From positions 23,159 through 87,158 of the forward strand of contig CAXXCR010000008.1 of the NCBI GenBank assembly GCA_963668015.2: a stretch of DNA of 64,000 nt. Reading direction: 5' to 3'. Shown piece by piece: positions 18,153 to 26,926 of the stretch. Both the position numbers and the translations under genes were made by a program. The stretch comes from Ilyobacter_A sp963668015 (GTDB lineage: Bacteria; Fusobacteriota; Fusobacteriia; Fusobacteriales; Fusobacteriaceae). The notes under the pieces are model-generated. The model searched no databases. It worked only from the letters and a program-made list of their open reading frames with translations, and was not told the DNA's origin. Every line of letters begins with the position of its first letter. Positions within the stretch are counted from its first letter, which is position 1.

Positions 18153-18494
18153 GTGGCTAAACCTAAAGTTAAGTTTGTTCCTAACAGAATGCATGTTAAA
18201 TCTGGAGATACAGTATTTGTGATCTCGGGAAAAGATAAAGGAAAAACAGGGAAAGTTGTAAAAGTATTTCCTAAAAAAGGGAAAATCATCGTTGAGGGTG
18301 TTAACATAGTAACTAAACACTTAAAACCAACTCAAATGAACCCACAAGGTGGAGTTGTTACAAAGCCTGCTCCAATTTTCTCATCAAAAGTAATGGTGTA
18401 TGATGAAAAAGCTGGGAAAGCGACAAGAGTTGGATACAAAGTTGTTGACGGTAAAAAAGTAAGATACTCAAAAGTATCTGGAGAAGTTTTATAA
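18153..18494 (+). CDS. rplX: 50S ribosomal protein L24
   Basis: 113 residues with a GTG start. KOW motif VISGKDKGKTGKVVKVFPKK near residues 22-42, then the conserved GVNIVTKHLKP. It is an assembly initiator for 50S. Confidence 0.98.
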   Translation: MAKPKVKFVPNRMHVKSGDTVFVISGKDKGKTGKVVKVFPKKGKIIVEGVNIVTKHLKPTQMNPQGGVVTKPAPIFSSKVMVYDEKAGKATRVGYKVVDGKKVRYSKVSGEVL

Positions 18495-18512
18495 GAAGGG
18501 AGGGAAATGTAA

Positions 18513-19064
18513 GTGTCTAAATACGTTTCTAGATTACACACTAAATATAATGAAGAAATCGTACCAGCTCTTATGTCTGAATTAGGACTTAAAAATGTAA
18601 TGGAAGTTCCTGAAGTGGAAAAGATCGTAGTAAATATGGGAGTTGGAGAGGCTACTGACAACGCTAAATTAGTCGATGCTGCTATGGCTGATTTAACTAT
18701 AATCGCTGGACAAAAGCCAGTTGTTAGAGCAGCTAAAAAATCAGAAGCAGGATTCAAACTAAGAGAAGGAATGCCTATCGGAACAAAAGTCACATTAAGA
18801 AGAGAAAGAATGTATGACTTTTTAGATAGATTAGTTAACGTGGTATTACCAAGGGTAAGAGACTTCGAAGGAGTTTCAGCTAAAGCTTTCGATGGAAGAG
18901 GAAACTACTCTCTAGGATTAAGAGACCAATTAGTTTTCCCTGAAATTGAATACGATAAAGTAGAAAAACTTTTCGGTATGTCAATTACTATCGTATCTTC
19001 GGCTAAAAACGACGAAGAAGGAAGAGCTTTAATGAAAGCCTTCGGAATGCCTTTTAAAAAATAA
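18513..19064 (+). CDS. rplE: 50S ribosomal protein L5
   Basis: 183 residues with a GTG start (VSKYVSRLHTKYNEEIVPAL). It carries GQKPVVRAAKKSEAGFKLREG and the 5S rRNA-binding region. SD GGGAGGG. Confidence 0.99.
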   Translation: MSKYVSRLHTKYNEEIVPALMSELGLKNVMEVPEVEKIVVNMGVGEATDNAKLVDAAMADLTIIAGQKPVVRAAKKSEAGFKLREGMPIGTKVTLRRERMYDFLDRLVNVVLPRVRDFEGVSAKAFDGRGNYSLGLRDQLVFPEIEYDKVEKLFGMSITIVSSAKNDEEGRALMKAFGMPFKK

Positions 19065-19083
19065 TTAAGGAGGTAAACTTTTA

Positions 19084-19371
19084 ATGGCTAAAAAAGCAAT
19101 GGTTCAGCGTGAAGTTAAAAGAGAAAAAACAGTTGACAAATACGCTGCAAAAAGAGCTGAATTAAAAGCAAGAGCTAAAAAAGGAGATTTAGAAGCAGTG
19201 GAAGCATTATCTAAACTACCTAGAAACGCATCTCCTTCAAGGCTTAGAAATAGATGTGAAATCAATGGAAGACCTAGAGGTTACATGAGAGAATTCGGAA
19301 TCTCAAGAGTACAGTTCAGACAATTAGCTGGTGCGGGTTTAATTCCTGGTGTTAAGAAATCAAGCTGGTAA
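19084..19371 (+). CDS. rpsN: 30S ribosomal protein S14 (long, zinc-free form)
   Basis: 95 residues ending GLIPGVKKSSW. The CxxC pairs of the short zinc form are absent (only one Cys, in RNRCEINGRPRG), so this is the long C-minus type. The start MAKKAMVQREVKREK follows AAGGAGG. Confidence 0.98.
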   Translation: MAKKAMVQREVKREKTVDKYAAKRAELKARAKKGDLEAVEALSKLPRNASPSRLRNRCEINGRPRGYMREFGISRVQFRQLAGAGLIPGVKKSSW

Positions 19372-19406
19372 AGAGATATCGAAAATAGGAAGGAGGATAA
19401 TCGCAG

Positions 19407-19802
19407 ATGTATTTAACAGATCCAATTGCAGATATGCTAACAAGGGTTAGAAATGCAAACTCAGCAATGCACGAAAAAGTGGATGTACCTTATTCTAAAA
19501 TGAAGGAAGCTGTGGCTAACACATTAAAAGAAGAAGGGTTCATTTTAAACTATAAAGTAATAACTGATGGGAACAAGAAAAACATCAGAATTTATCTTAA
19601 ATATGACGGTAAAGAAAGAGTAATTAAAGGTTTGAAAAGAATATCTAAACCTGGTAGAAGGGTTTACTCTTCAGTAGAAGATATGCCAAGAGTATTATCG
19701 GGACTAGGAATTGCAATTGTTTCAACACCAAAAGGAGTAATCACTGACAAAACTTGTAGATCGGAAAAAGTCGGTGGAGAAGTTCTTTGCTTCGTATGGT
19801 AA
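19407..19802 (+). CDS. rpsH: 30S ribosomal protein S8
   Basis: 131 residues; MYLTDPIADMLTRVRNA start. S8 is the spc-operon autoregulator in E. coli; the rplN-rplE region here shows no obvious S8-site mimic, but I could not fold it computationally. SD AAGGAGG. Confidence 0.98.
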   Translation: MYLTDPIADMLTRVRNANSAMHEKVDVPYSKMKEAVANTLKEEGFILNYKVITDGNKKNIRIYLKYDGKERVIKGLKRISKPGRRVYSSVEDMPRVLSGLGIAIVSTPKGVITDKTCRSEKVGGEVLCFVW

Positions 19803-19826
19803 TATCTAAAGTGGAGGTGTAATTAG

Positions 19827-20360
19827 ATGTCAAGAGTAGGTAAAAAGCCTGTTGTAATACCTGCTGGTGTAGAAGTTACTATCAACGGTGTTGAAGTAAC
19901 TGTAAAAGGACCTAAAGGAACTTTAAGTAAAAAATTCTATGAAGAATTAACTATAAAGCAAGAAGGCAATGAAGTTTTAGTAGAGAGACCAAACGACCTT
20001 CCTAAAGTAAGAGCATTACACGGAACAGCTAGAGCTCTTATCAATAATATGGTAGTAGGTGTATCTCAAGGATTTAGAAAAACTCTGGAACTAGTAGGGG
20101 TTGGATATAGAGCCAAAGCTGCTGGTAAAGGATTAGAGCTTTCATTAGGATACTCTCATCCAGTAATGATCGATGCTGTTGATGGAATTACTTTCACAGT
20201 TGAAGGTAACACAAAAGTTCATGTAGACGGAATCGAAAGAGAAGTTGTTGGTCAAGTAGCGGCTGATATCAGAGCTAAAAGAGCACCTGAGCCTTATAAA
20301 GGAAAAGGAGTTAAATACTCTGACGAAGTTGTTAGAAGAAAAGAAGGAAAAAAAGCGTAA
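19827..20360 (+). CDS. rplF: 50S ribosomal protein L6
   Basis: 177 residues; MSRVGKKPVVIPAGVEV start, LVGVGYRAKAAGK in the middle, and the EPYKGKGVKYSDEVVRRKEGKKA C-terminal region. It lies near the GTPase centre of 50S. SD GTGGAGGTG. Confidence 0.99.
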   Translation: MSRVGKKPVVIPAGVEVTINGVEVTVKGPKGTLSKKFYEELTIKQEGNEVLVERPNDLPKVRALHGTARALINNMVVGVSQGFRKTLELVGVGYRAKAAGKGLELSLGYSHPVMIDAVDGITFTVEGNTKVHVDGIEREVVGQVAADIRAKRAPEPYKGKGVKYSDEVVRRKEGKKA

Positions 20361-20390
20361 GGTAGCTTAAGGTAAAGGAGGTTAACGGAG

Positions 20391-20759
20391 TTGTTTAAAA
20401 AAGTTGACAGAAAAGCTGTAAGAAGAAGAAAACAATCAGCAATCAGATCGAAAATTTCTGGTACAGCGGAAAGACCAAGACTAGCTGTTTTCAGATCAAA
20501 TAACAACATCTTCGCTCAGTTAATTGATGATGTTAATGCTGTAACTTTAGCATCGGCTTCAAGCATAGACAAAGATCTAAAAGCTGAAGTTAAGCATGGT
20601 GGGAATGTTGAAGCTGCTAAAATGGTAGGTAAAAAACTTGCAGAAAGAGCTACAGCCAAAGGGATAGAGGTTGTGGTTTTCGATAGAGCGGGATATAAAT
20701 ACACTGGAAGAATCCAAGCACTAGCAAATGCTGCTAGAGAAGCTGGACTTAAATTTTAG
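20391..20759 (+). CDS. rplR: 50S ribosomal protein L18
   Basis: 122 residues with a TTG start (LFKKVDRKAVRRRKQSAIRSK). 5S rRNA-binding protein; the ending ALANAAREAGLKF is canonical. SD AAAGGAGG. Confidence 0.98.
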   Translation: MFKKVDRKAVRRRKQSAIRSKISGTAERPRLAVFRSNNNIFAQLIDDVNAVTLASASSIDKDLKAEVKHGGNVEAAKMVGKKLAERATAKGIEVVVFDRAGYKYTGRIQALANAAREAGLKF

Positions 20760-20779
20760 GCAAGAGAGGAGGATAATTC

Positions 20780-21280
20780 TTGGCAAAATTCAACGATAAA
20801 GACAAACAATTTAGTGAAAAAGTATTGAGAATAAACAGGGTATCAAAAACAGTTAAAGGGGGAAGAAGAATCTCTTTCTCTGTATTAGCTGCTGTTGGAG
20901 ATGAAAAAGGATCTATAGGATTAGGTCTTGGAAAAGCTAACGGTGTACCTGATGCGATAAGAAAAGCTATCGCAGCTGCAAAAAAAGACATGACAAAAGT
21001 TTCTATTAAAGGGACAACTATCCCTCATGAGCTAGTTGGAAGATGGGGTGGATCTCAAGTGTGGATGAAACCAGCAAGTGAAGGTACTGGAGTAATCGCC
21101 GGTTCTGCTGCAAGGGAAATCCTTGAGTTAGCAGGAGTTCACGACATCCTAACTAAAATAAGAGGGTCTAAAAACAAGATGAACGTAGCAAGAGCTACTA
21201 TTGAAGGGTTAAGAGAACTAAGAACTGCAGAGGAAGTTGCAAGACTTAGAGGGAAAGAAGTTAAGGATATTTTAAGCTAG
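20780..21280 (+). CDS. rpsE: 30S ribosomal protein S5
   Basis: 166 residues with a TTG start. The VSKTVKGGRRISFSVLAAVGD block is the region linked to spectinomycin response and decoding accuracy in other bacteria. SD GAGAGGAGG. Confidence 0.98.
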   Translation: MAKFNDKDKQFSEKVLRINRVSKTVKGGRRISFSVLAAVGDEKGSIGLGLGKANGVPDAIRKAIAAAKKDMTKVSIKGTTIPHELVGRWGGSQVWMKPASEGTGVIAGSAAREILELAGVHDILTKIRGSKNKMNVARATIEGLRELRTAEEVARLRGKEVKDILS

Positions 21281-21293
21281 GGAGGTAAAGCAA

Positions 21294-21473
21294 ATGGCTA
21301 AGCTTAGCATAAAGCTTGTAAAAAGCACTATAGGTAGAAAACCTAACCACGTAGCTACAGTAAAATCTTTGGGTCTTAAAAAAATGAATGACGTAGTTGA
21401 ACAAGAAGCTACACCTGATATATTAGGTAAAGTGAAGTTAGTTTCATATCTATTAGAGGTAAAGGAGGTATAA
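21294..21473 (+). CDS. rpmD: 50S ribosomal protein L30
   Basis: 59 residues (MAKLSIKLVKSTIGRKPNH ... VSYLLEVKEV). The L30 motif is KLVKSTIGRKPNHVATVKSLGLKK. GGGAGG lies 9 bases before ATG. The end of the gene contains the AAGGAGG that serves rplO, a compact arrangement. Confidence 0.97.
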   Translation: MAKLSIKLVKSTIGRKPNHVATVKSLGLKKMNDVVEQEATPDILGKVKLVSYLLEVKEV

Positions 21474-21477
21474 GTCT

Positions 21478-21963
21478 GTGAATTTAAACGAATTATCACC
21501 AGTTACCCCTAGAAAATCTAAAAAAAGAATAGGAAGAGGAGAATCTTCTGGTCAGGGTAAAACAGCTGGAAAAGGACATAATGGACAAAAGTCTAGATCA
21601 GGATCTTACGTACATGTAGGTTTTGAAGGTGGACAAATGCCTCTAATCAGAAGAGTTCCAAAAAGAGGATTCTCAAATTCATTATTCAAAAAAGATTATG
21701 TAGTGGTTAACTTAGATACTTTAGAAGCTAGATTTGAAGAGGGAGCTCTTGTAAGCCCTGAATCATTAGTAGAAGCTGGAATTGTTAAAAACTTAAGAGA
21801 CGGTGTTAAGATTTTAGCAAACGGAGACTTAAGTAAAAAGTTGACAATTTCTGCTCACAAAGTTTCTGCATCTGCAAAAGCTAAAATAGAAGCTGCTGGT
21901 GGATCAGTAGAAATTATTGAAGTTAAAACTTTCGCTGACGTAGCTGGAAACGCAAAAAAATAA
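21478..21963 (+). CDS. rplO: 50S ribosomal protein L15
   Basis: 161 residues with a GTG start (VNLNELSPVTPRKSKKRIGRGESSGQGKTAGKGHNGQKSR-type N-terminus, shown here in part only). The glycine-rich basic tail penetrates 23S rRNA. Starts four bases after the rpmD stop. Confidence 0.98.
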   Translation: MNLNELSPVTPRKSKKRIGRGESSGQGKTAGKGHNGQKSRSGSYVHVGFEGGQMPLIRRVPKRGFSNSLFKKDYVVVNLDTLEARFEEGALVSPESLVEAGIVKNLRDGVKILANGDLSKKLTISAHKVSASAKAKIEAAGGSVEIIEVKTFADVAGNAKK

Positions 21964-22012
21964 TAAAAATTTGCGGAGACACTATGTAAAACATTAATTT
22001 GGGGTGATCCTA

Positions 22013-23293
22013 TTGGCAATATTGGAAAATTTTAATTCTAAGATTCAAGCCATTGGTAAACAACCAGATCTCAAAAAAAAGATTGTTTTTACACTTCTGA
22101 TGTTTTTAATCGCTAGGGTTGGGACTCATATCCCTGCCCCTGGCGTTGACATTGAAAGACTTTCAAGCATGGTAGCCGGCAACGACCTTTTAGGATTCAT
22201 AAACATGTTTTCAGGAGGAGCGTTCACAAGGGTATCAATATTTGCATTAGGGGTTATGCCTTACATAAACGCATCCATTGTGATGAGTTTACTGGCGGTA
22301 ATAATACCTAAATTGGAAGAGATTCAAAAAGAAGGAGAATCTGGTAGAAATAAGATAACACAATGGACTAGGTATTTGACAATAGTTATTGGTTGCGTAC
22401 AAGGCTTCGGAGTGTGCATGTGGCTTCAAAGTGTTGGTCTAGTTACAAGCCCTGGTTTTATGTTTGTAGTAACAACTGTAACTACACTTACAGCTGGAAC
22501 AGTATTTTTGATGTGGGTAGGAGAACAGATATCTGTCAAGGGAATAGGAAACGGTATTTCTTTGATTATATTCTTAAATATAATAGCTAGAATGCCTTCG
22601 ACAGTTACTCAAACTATGCAAAAGATGTCGGGGAATAAATTTTTACTGCCAGTCTTGATTATAGTTGGCTTTTTTGCGTTAATTACAGTAGCAGGAATTG
22701 TAATGTTCCAGTTGGGACAAAGAAGGGTTCCTGTTCATTATGTAGGTAGAGGTTTTAGCGGGAAAAACGGTGTCGCTCAAAACACTTATCTGCCAATAAA
22801 AATCAACTCATCTGGAGTAATGCCTGTAATCTTTGCATCGGTATTGATGATGCTACCATCACTTATAATAAATGTACTGCCTTCAGATATGCCAGGATAT
22901 GTAATGATCAACAGAATGTTCCAAAGGACGCATCCTGTTTACTTGGCACTATATGCCGCTTTAATAATTTTCTTCTCATTTTTCTATACGGCAATCACAT
23001 TTGACCCTGAGAAAATATCAGAAAACTTGAAGCAAGGTGGCGGAACAGTTCCTGGAATCAGACCTGGAAGGGAAACTGTTGAATACTTAGAGAGAGTAAT
23101 AATGAGAATAACCTGGGGAGGAGCAATCTTTCTAGCTCTTATAGCAGTGTTGCCTATAATTATTTTTAGCACATTTAACCTGCCTGTATTTTTCGGAGGT
23201 ACAGGTATAATAATCGTGGTAGGGGTAGCTTTAGACACTGTTCAGCAGATAAATGCTCACCTAGTTATGAAAGATTACAAAGGTTTTATCTAA
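22013..23293 (+). CDS. secY: Sec translocon subunit SecY
   Basis: 426 residues from TTG 22013 (MAILENFNSKIQAIGKQPDL), placed by GGGGTGATC at 22001-22009; a GTG at 22004 overlaps that site. Ten membrane segments, the first with FLIARVGTHIPAPGVD and a plug-region sequence LLGFINMFSGGAFTRVSIFALG. The cytoplasmic loops with GQRRVPVHYVGR and PGIRPGRETVEYL bind SecA and the ribosome. It follows rplO as in most bacteria. Confidence 0.97.
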   Translation: MAILENFNSKIQAIGKQPDLKKKIVFTLLMFLIARVGTHIPAPGVDIERLSSMVAGNDLLGFINMFSGGAFTRVSIFALGVMPYINASIVMSLLAVIIPKLEEIQKEGESGRNKITQWTRYLTIVIGCVQGFGVCMWLQSVGLVTSPGFMFVVTTVTTLTAGTVFLMWVGEQISVKGIGNGISLIIFLNIIARMPSTVTQTMQKMSGNKFLLPVLIIVGFFALITVAGIVMFQLGQRRVPVHYVGRGFSGKNGVAQNTYLPIKINSSGVMPVIFASVLMMLPSLIINVLPSDMPGYVMINRMFQRTHPVYLALYAALIIFFSFFYTAITFDPEKISENLKQGGGTVPGIRPGRETVEYLERVIMRITWGGAIFLALIAVLPIIIFSTFNLPVFFGGTGIIIVVGVALDTVQQINAHLVMKDYKGFI

Positions 23294-23311
23294 GTTATAA
23301 ATTTGGGGTTT

Positions 23312-23334
23312 GGAGCTTAAAATCTTTAAGCTCC
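23312..23334 (+). promoter_or_regulatory. hairpin between secY and adk
   Basis: Perfect 10-bp stem GGAGCTTAAA/TTTAAGCTCC with loop ATC. A second stem, CGCAGAT/ATCTGCG, follows at 23363-23388 before TTTTAAACTT. Neither has a full T tract, so partial termination or RNA processing within the spc operon is possible. Confidence 0.5.
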
Positions 23335-23430
23335 ATATCTCAAAGTTATAGATGGAAGAGGGCGCAGATCTACTTGGGTAAATCTGCGTTTTAAACTTTA
23401 ATATACAATTATTTAAGGAGATGAGGCTAG

Positions 23431-24072
23431 ATGAACATTATGCTATTTGGTGCTCCAGGAGCAGGAAAGGGTACTCAAGCAAAATTTCTAATTGAAAAAT
23501 ACGGTATCCCTCAAATCTCTACAGGGGACATACTGAGAGCTGCAATTGCCGAGGGGACAGAAATGGGACTTGAAGCTAAAAAATACATGGATGACGGGAA
23601 ACTTGTTCCAGACAGCACTATTATCGGAATAATAAAGGATAGGCTTCTAAAAGAGGACTGTAAAAAAGGATTCATACTTGACGGTTTTCCAAGAACAATT
23701 GCCCAAGCAGAAGCTTTGGAAGTAATGATGGAAGAGATGGAGATAACATTAGATAAAGTAATCTCATTGAACGTTCCAGATGAACTTATAGTCGGTAGAA
23801 TTACCGGAAGAAGGGTATGCAAAGCTTGCGGAGCATCTTTCCATGTTGAATTCAACCCAGCTAAAGAGGATGGAAAATGTGATTTCTGTGGAGCAGAACT
23901 TATAACAAGAAAAGATGATACTGCTGAAACAGTTGAAAAAAGACTAGAAGCTTACCATGCACAGACAGCTCCGCTTTTCCAATTTTACAGTGAAAAAGGA
24001 GTAATGACAGAGGTAGACGGAACAAAAGAAGTAGAAGAAGTAACTCAAGATATCATTAAAGTATTGGGATAG
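23431..24072 (+). CDS. adk: adenylate kinase, zinc-LID type
   Basis: 213 residues. P-loop GAPGAGKGTQ at 7-16, DGFPRT near 84-89, and a long LID with two CxxC pairs (CKACGASF ... CDFCGAEL) that would bind zinc. It interconverts AMP, ADP and ATP. SD AAGGAGATGAGG. Confidence 0.98.
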   Translation: MNIMLFGAPGAGKGTQAKFLIEKYGIPQISTGDILRAAIAEGTEMGLEAKKYMDDGKLVPDSTIIGIIKDRLLKEDCKKGFILDGFPRTIAQAEALEVMMEEMEITLDKVISLNVPDELIVGRITGRRVCKACGASFHVEFNPAKEDGKCDFCGAELITRKDDTAETVEKRLEAYHAQTAPLFQFYSEKGVMTEVDGTKEVEEVTQDIIKVLG

Positions 24073-24088
24073 TAGAAAGAAGGGTAAT

Positions 24089-24859
24089 ATGATCGTATAT
24101 AAAACAAAGGCGGAAATTGAAAGAATAAGAAAAGCCAACAAGATAATTTTCGATCTATACAACGATGTTCTGCCTGGATATATAAAGCCGGGAACATCTA
24201 CTTGGGAACTGGACAAAATCATAGAAGACTATGTTAGAAGCAAGGGCGCTATGCCTGCTACAATAGGTGTAGGTGCTGAATATGGAAACCCATATCCAGC
24301 AGCATCGTGCATATCTGTAAATGATGGAGTGGTGCATGGGATACCGAGCAAGGATATCATACTAAATGATGGCGACATTGTTAGCATAGATGTTGTTACA
24401 GACCTAAACGGATATTTTGGGGATTCAGCAATAACTTATCCAGTAGGAAATATAGATGAGAATGCGAAGAAACTTTTAGAGGTTACCCAAAAGGCAAGGG
24501 AGATAGGTATAGAAGAGTGCAAGGTAGGCAACAGACTAGGTGATATAGGCTATGCCATACAAAAATATGTGGAGTCAAACGGGTTCACAGTTGTAAGAGA
24601 TTTTTGTGGACATGGTGTAGGCAAATCAATGCATGAAGATCCTATGGTACCAAATTTTGGTAGAAAAGGCAGAGGATTTAGGATAGAAAATGGTATGGTG
24701 TTGGCTATAGAACCTATGGTAAATGAAGGAAGCTATAAGGTAAAAGTACTTGCCGACGGTTGGACTGCAGTGACAAAAGATGGTAAAAGATCAGCCCATT
24801 TTGAGCACTCTGTAGCAGTGTTAGATGGTAAACCAGTTATATTGAGTAACGGTGAATAA
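24089..24859 (+). CDS. map: methionine aminopeptidase, type I
   Basis: 256 residues. The pita-bread fold ligands are visible: VSIDVVTDLNGYFGDSA (two Asp), HGVGKSMHEDP (His), EPMVNEG and FEHSVAV (two Glu). It removes the initiator Met from nascent proteins. It has no N-terminal zinc or SH3 extension. 16 bases after adk, SD AGAAGGG. Confidence 0.97.
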   Translation: MIVYKTKAEIERIRKANKIIFDLYNDVLPGYIKPGTSTWELDKIIEDYVRSKGAMPATIGVGAEYGNPYPAASCISVNDGVVHGIPSKDIILNDGDIVSIDVVTDLNGYFGDSAITYPVGNIDENAKKLLEVTQKAREIGIEECKVGNRLGDIGYAIQKYVESNGFTVVRDFCGHGVGKSMHEDPMVPNFGRKGRGFRIENGMVLAIEPMVNEGSYKVKVLADGWTAVTKDGKRSAHFEHSVAVLDGKPVILSNGE

Positions 24860-24958
24860 TTTTATAAACCTGTGTTGGTATTACGGCAAAAAAAACTAGA
24901 CTTTTTGTTAAAAAAGTGATAGACTTAATAAGTTATTTTGTTAGTTCGAGGGGGAACT

Positions 24959-25177
24959 ATGGCAAAAAAAGATGTAATAGAATTAGAAGGTGTTATTTTA
25001 GAATCATTACCAAATGCAATGTTCAGAGTTGAACTGGAAAATGGTCATGTAGTATTAGGACATATTTCTGGTAAAATGAGAATGAACTACATAAAAATAC
25101 TTCCAGGAGATAAGGTAATCGTACAGGTGTCACCTTACGATCTTTCAAGAGGAAGAATAGTCTACAGGAAAAAATAA
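24959..25177 (+). CDS. infA: translation initiation factor IF-1
   Basis: 72 residues from ATG 24959 (MAKKDVIELEGVILESLPNAMF). Single OB fold; ends SRGRIVYRKK. It occludes the A site during initiation. The SD GAGGGGG precedes it. No clear promoter in the 99-base gap after map. Confidence 0.98.
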   Translation: MAKKDVIELEGVILESLPNAMFRVELENGHVVLGHISGKMRMNYIKILPGDKVIVQVSPYDLSRGRIVYRKK

Positions 25178-25195
25178 GAGGAGGAGGGAGGCAGA

Positions 25196-25309
25196 ATGAA
25201 GGTCAGAGCATCTGTTAAACCAATCTGTGACAAATGTAAAGTAATCAAGAGACATGGGAAAATCAGAGTGATCTGTGAGAACCCAAAACACAAACAAGTT
25301 CAAGGATAA
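25196..25309 (+). CDS. rpmJ: 50S ribosomal protein L36, zinc form
   Basis: 37 residues. Zinc ligands Cys11, Cys14, Cys27 and His32 are all present (CDKCKVI ... CENPKHKQ), so this is the zinc-binding form. GGAGGGAGG precedes ATG. Confidence 0.98.
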   Translation: MKVRASVKPICDKCKVIKRHGKIRVICENPKHKQVQG

Positions 25310-25370
25310 GTTTGTTGTAAACAAATTCTGGAAAAGTTTGCTGTAAAGATATGTTGTGCTGTAGAGCCAT

Positions 25371-25400
25371 TTCCTTGTTACACAAGGGCATATCGAGGAA
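25371..25400 (+). promoter_or_regulatory. switch-like leader ahead of rpsM
   Basis: In the 150-base gap before rpsM, CCTTG at 25373-25377 can pair with CAAGG at 25383-25387, or TTCCTTG at 25371-25377 with CGAGGAA at 25394-25400. The two stems exclude each other. This is where S4 represses the alpha operon in E. coli through a pseudoknot; similarity of mechanism is inference. Confidence 0.5.
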
Positions 25401-25459
25401 AGTATTTAGCTGGTTATTATACCACGCGATATATATAATTAAGAAGGAGGAAATCTAAG

Positions 25460-25816
25460 TTGGCAAGAATAGCAGGAGTAGACATTCCAAGAAATAAAAG
25501 AGTAGAAATTGCGTTGACTTACATTTATGGAATTGGAAGACCAACTGCTCAAAACATTTTAAAAGAAGCAGGGGTTAACTTTGACACAAGAGTAAAAGAC
25601 TTGACTGAAGAAGAAGTAGGAAAGATCAGGACTATTATTGACACATTCAAGGTAGAAGGAGATCTTAGAAAAGAAGTAAGACTTAACATAAAAAGACTTA
25701 TGGATATCAGATGTTACAGAGGTCTAAGACACAGAATGAGTCTACCTGTAAGAGGTCAAAAATCAAAAACTAACGCTAGAACTGTTAAAGGACCTAAAAG
25801 ACCTATTAAAAGATAA
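25460..25816 (+). CDS. rpsM: 30S ribosomal protein S13
   Basis: 118 residues with a TTG start (LARIAGVDIPRNKRVEIALTYIYGIG). The C-terminal tail RGQKSKTNARTVKGPKR contacts tRNA. First gene of the alpha section. Confidence 0.99.
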   Translation: MARIAGVDIPRNKRVEIALTYIYGIGRPTAQNILKEAGVNFDTRVKDLTEEEVGKIRTIIDTFKVEGDLRKEVRLNIKRLMDIRCYRGLRHRMSLPVRGQKSKTNARTVKGPKRPIKR

Positions 25817-25859
25817 TTGTCTAAAATTATAGCTTATAAATGTAAGGAGGTAGCTGGAC

Positions 25860-26252
25860 TTGGCTAAAAAAAGAGTAGCTAGTAACAAAAAGAAAAAATT
25901 AAAAAATATCCCAGTTGGGGTTGCTCATATATATTCAACTTTTAATAACACAATCATTTCAATTACCGATAATGATGGAAAAGTGGTTACTTGGAAATCA
26001 GGAGGAACTTCTGGATTTAAAGGAACTAAAAAGGGAACTCCTTTCGCCGCTCAAATAGCAGCAGAGCAAGCAGCAAATGTTGCAGTTGAAAACGGAATGA
26101 AAAAAGTAGAAGTTAAAGTTAAAGGACCTGGTTCTGGAAGAGAAGCATCTATCAGATCTTTACAAGCTGCTGGTCTAGAAGTTACAAAAATAACTGACGT
26201 AACACCAGTTCCACACAATGGATGTAGACCACCAAAAAGAAGAAGAGTGTAG
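25860..26252 (+). CDS. rpsK: 30S ribosomal protein S11
   Basis: 130 residues with a TTG start. HIYSTFNNTIISITD and the closing TPVPHNGCRPPKRRRV are canonical. It forms the 30S platform with S7 and S18. Confidence 0.99.
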   Translation: MAKKRVASNKKKKLKNIPVGVAHIYSTFNNTIISITDNDGKVVTWKSGGTSGFKGTKKGTPFAAQIAAEQAANVAVENGMKKVEVKVKGPGSGREASIRSLQAAGLEVTKITDVTPVPHNGCRPPKRRRV

Positions 26253-26310
26253 TAGCTAATTTTCGAAACATACCGGTTTTTAAGACTTAAAAAGGAGGAA
26301 TCATAGTAAG

Positions 26311-26898
26311 ATGGCAAGAAATAGACAGCCTGTTTTAAAGAGATGTAGAACTCTTGGAATAGACCCAATTGTTTTAGGGATAAATAAAAAATCAAATAGA
26401 GGTCCAAGACCTAATGCGAACACTAAATTAACAGAGTACGCTATCCAGTTGAGAGAAAAGCAAAAAGCTAAATTTATCTACGGGGTAATGGAAAAGCAAT
26501 TTAGAAAATTATATGCAGAAGCAAACAAAAAAGATGGTGTAACTGGACACAACTTAATTCAATACCTTGAATTAAGATTAGACAACATCGTTTACAGACT
26601 AGGATTTGTTAAAACAAGAAGACAATCTAGACAAATTGTTGCACACGGACATGTTTTAGTAAACGGTAAAAAAGTAGATATAGCTTCATACAGAGTAAAG
26701 GCTGGAGACGTAATCTCAGTTAAAGAAGAGTCTAAAAACGTTCCACTAATCAAAGAGGCTACAGAGGAAGCTAACGCCCCTGCATGGTTAGAACTTGATA
26801 AAGCTAATTTTGCTGGTAAAGTGTTACAAAATCCAACAAAAGACGATTTGGATTTTGAATTAAACGAGGCGCTAATCGTAGAGTTCTACTCTAGATAA
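26311..26898 (+). CDS. rpsD: 30S ribosomal protein S4
   Basis: 195 residues; MARNRQPVLKRCRTLGIDP start with only one Cys, so no zinc knuckle. The S4 domain LRLDNIVYRLGF ... ARQIVAHGHVLVNGK type region is intact. It is a 30S assembly initiator and, in E. coli, the alpha-operon repressor. SD AAAGGAGG. Confidence 0.98.
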   Translation: MARNRQPVLKRCRTLGIDPIVLGINKKSNRGPRPNANTKLTEYAIQLREKQKAKFIYGVMEKQFRKLYAEANKKDGVTGHNLIQYLELRLDNIVYRLGFVKTRRQSRQIVAHGHVLVNGKKVDIASYRVKAGDVISVKEESKNVPLIKEATEEANAPAWLELDKANFAGKVLQNPTKDDLDFELNEALIVEFYSR

Positions 26899-26926
26899 TG
26901 AAACCTTATTATAAGGGGCTGAGCAG

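Noticed and set aside
24860..24958. tRNA-like 'GTTCGAG' sequence before infA
   Set aside because: No cloverleaf arms can be drawn around it, and the SD of infA explains the GAGGGGG part.
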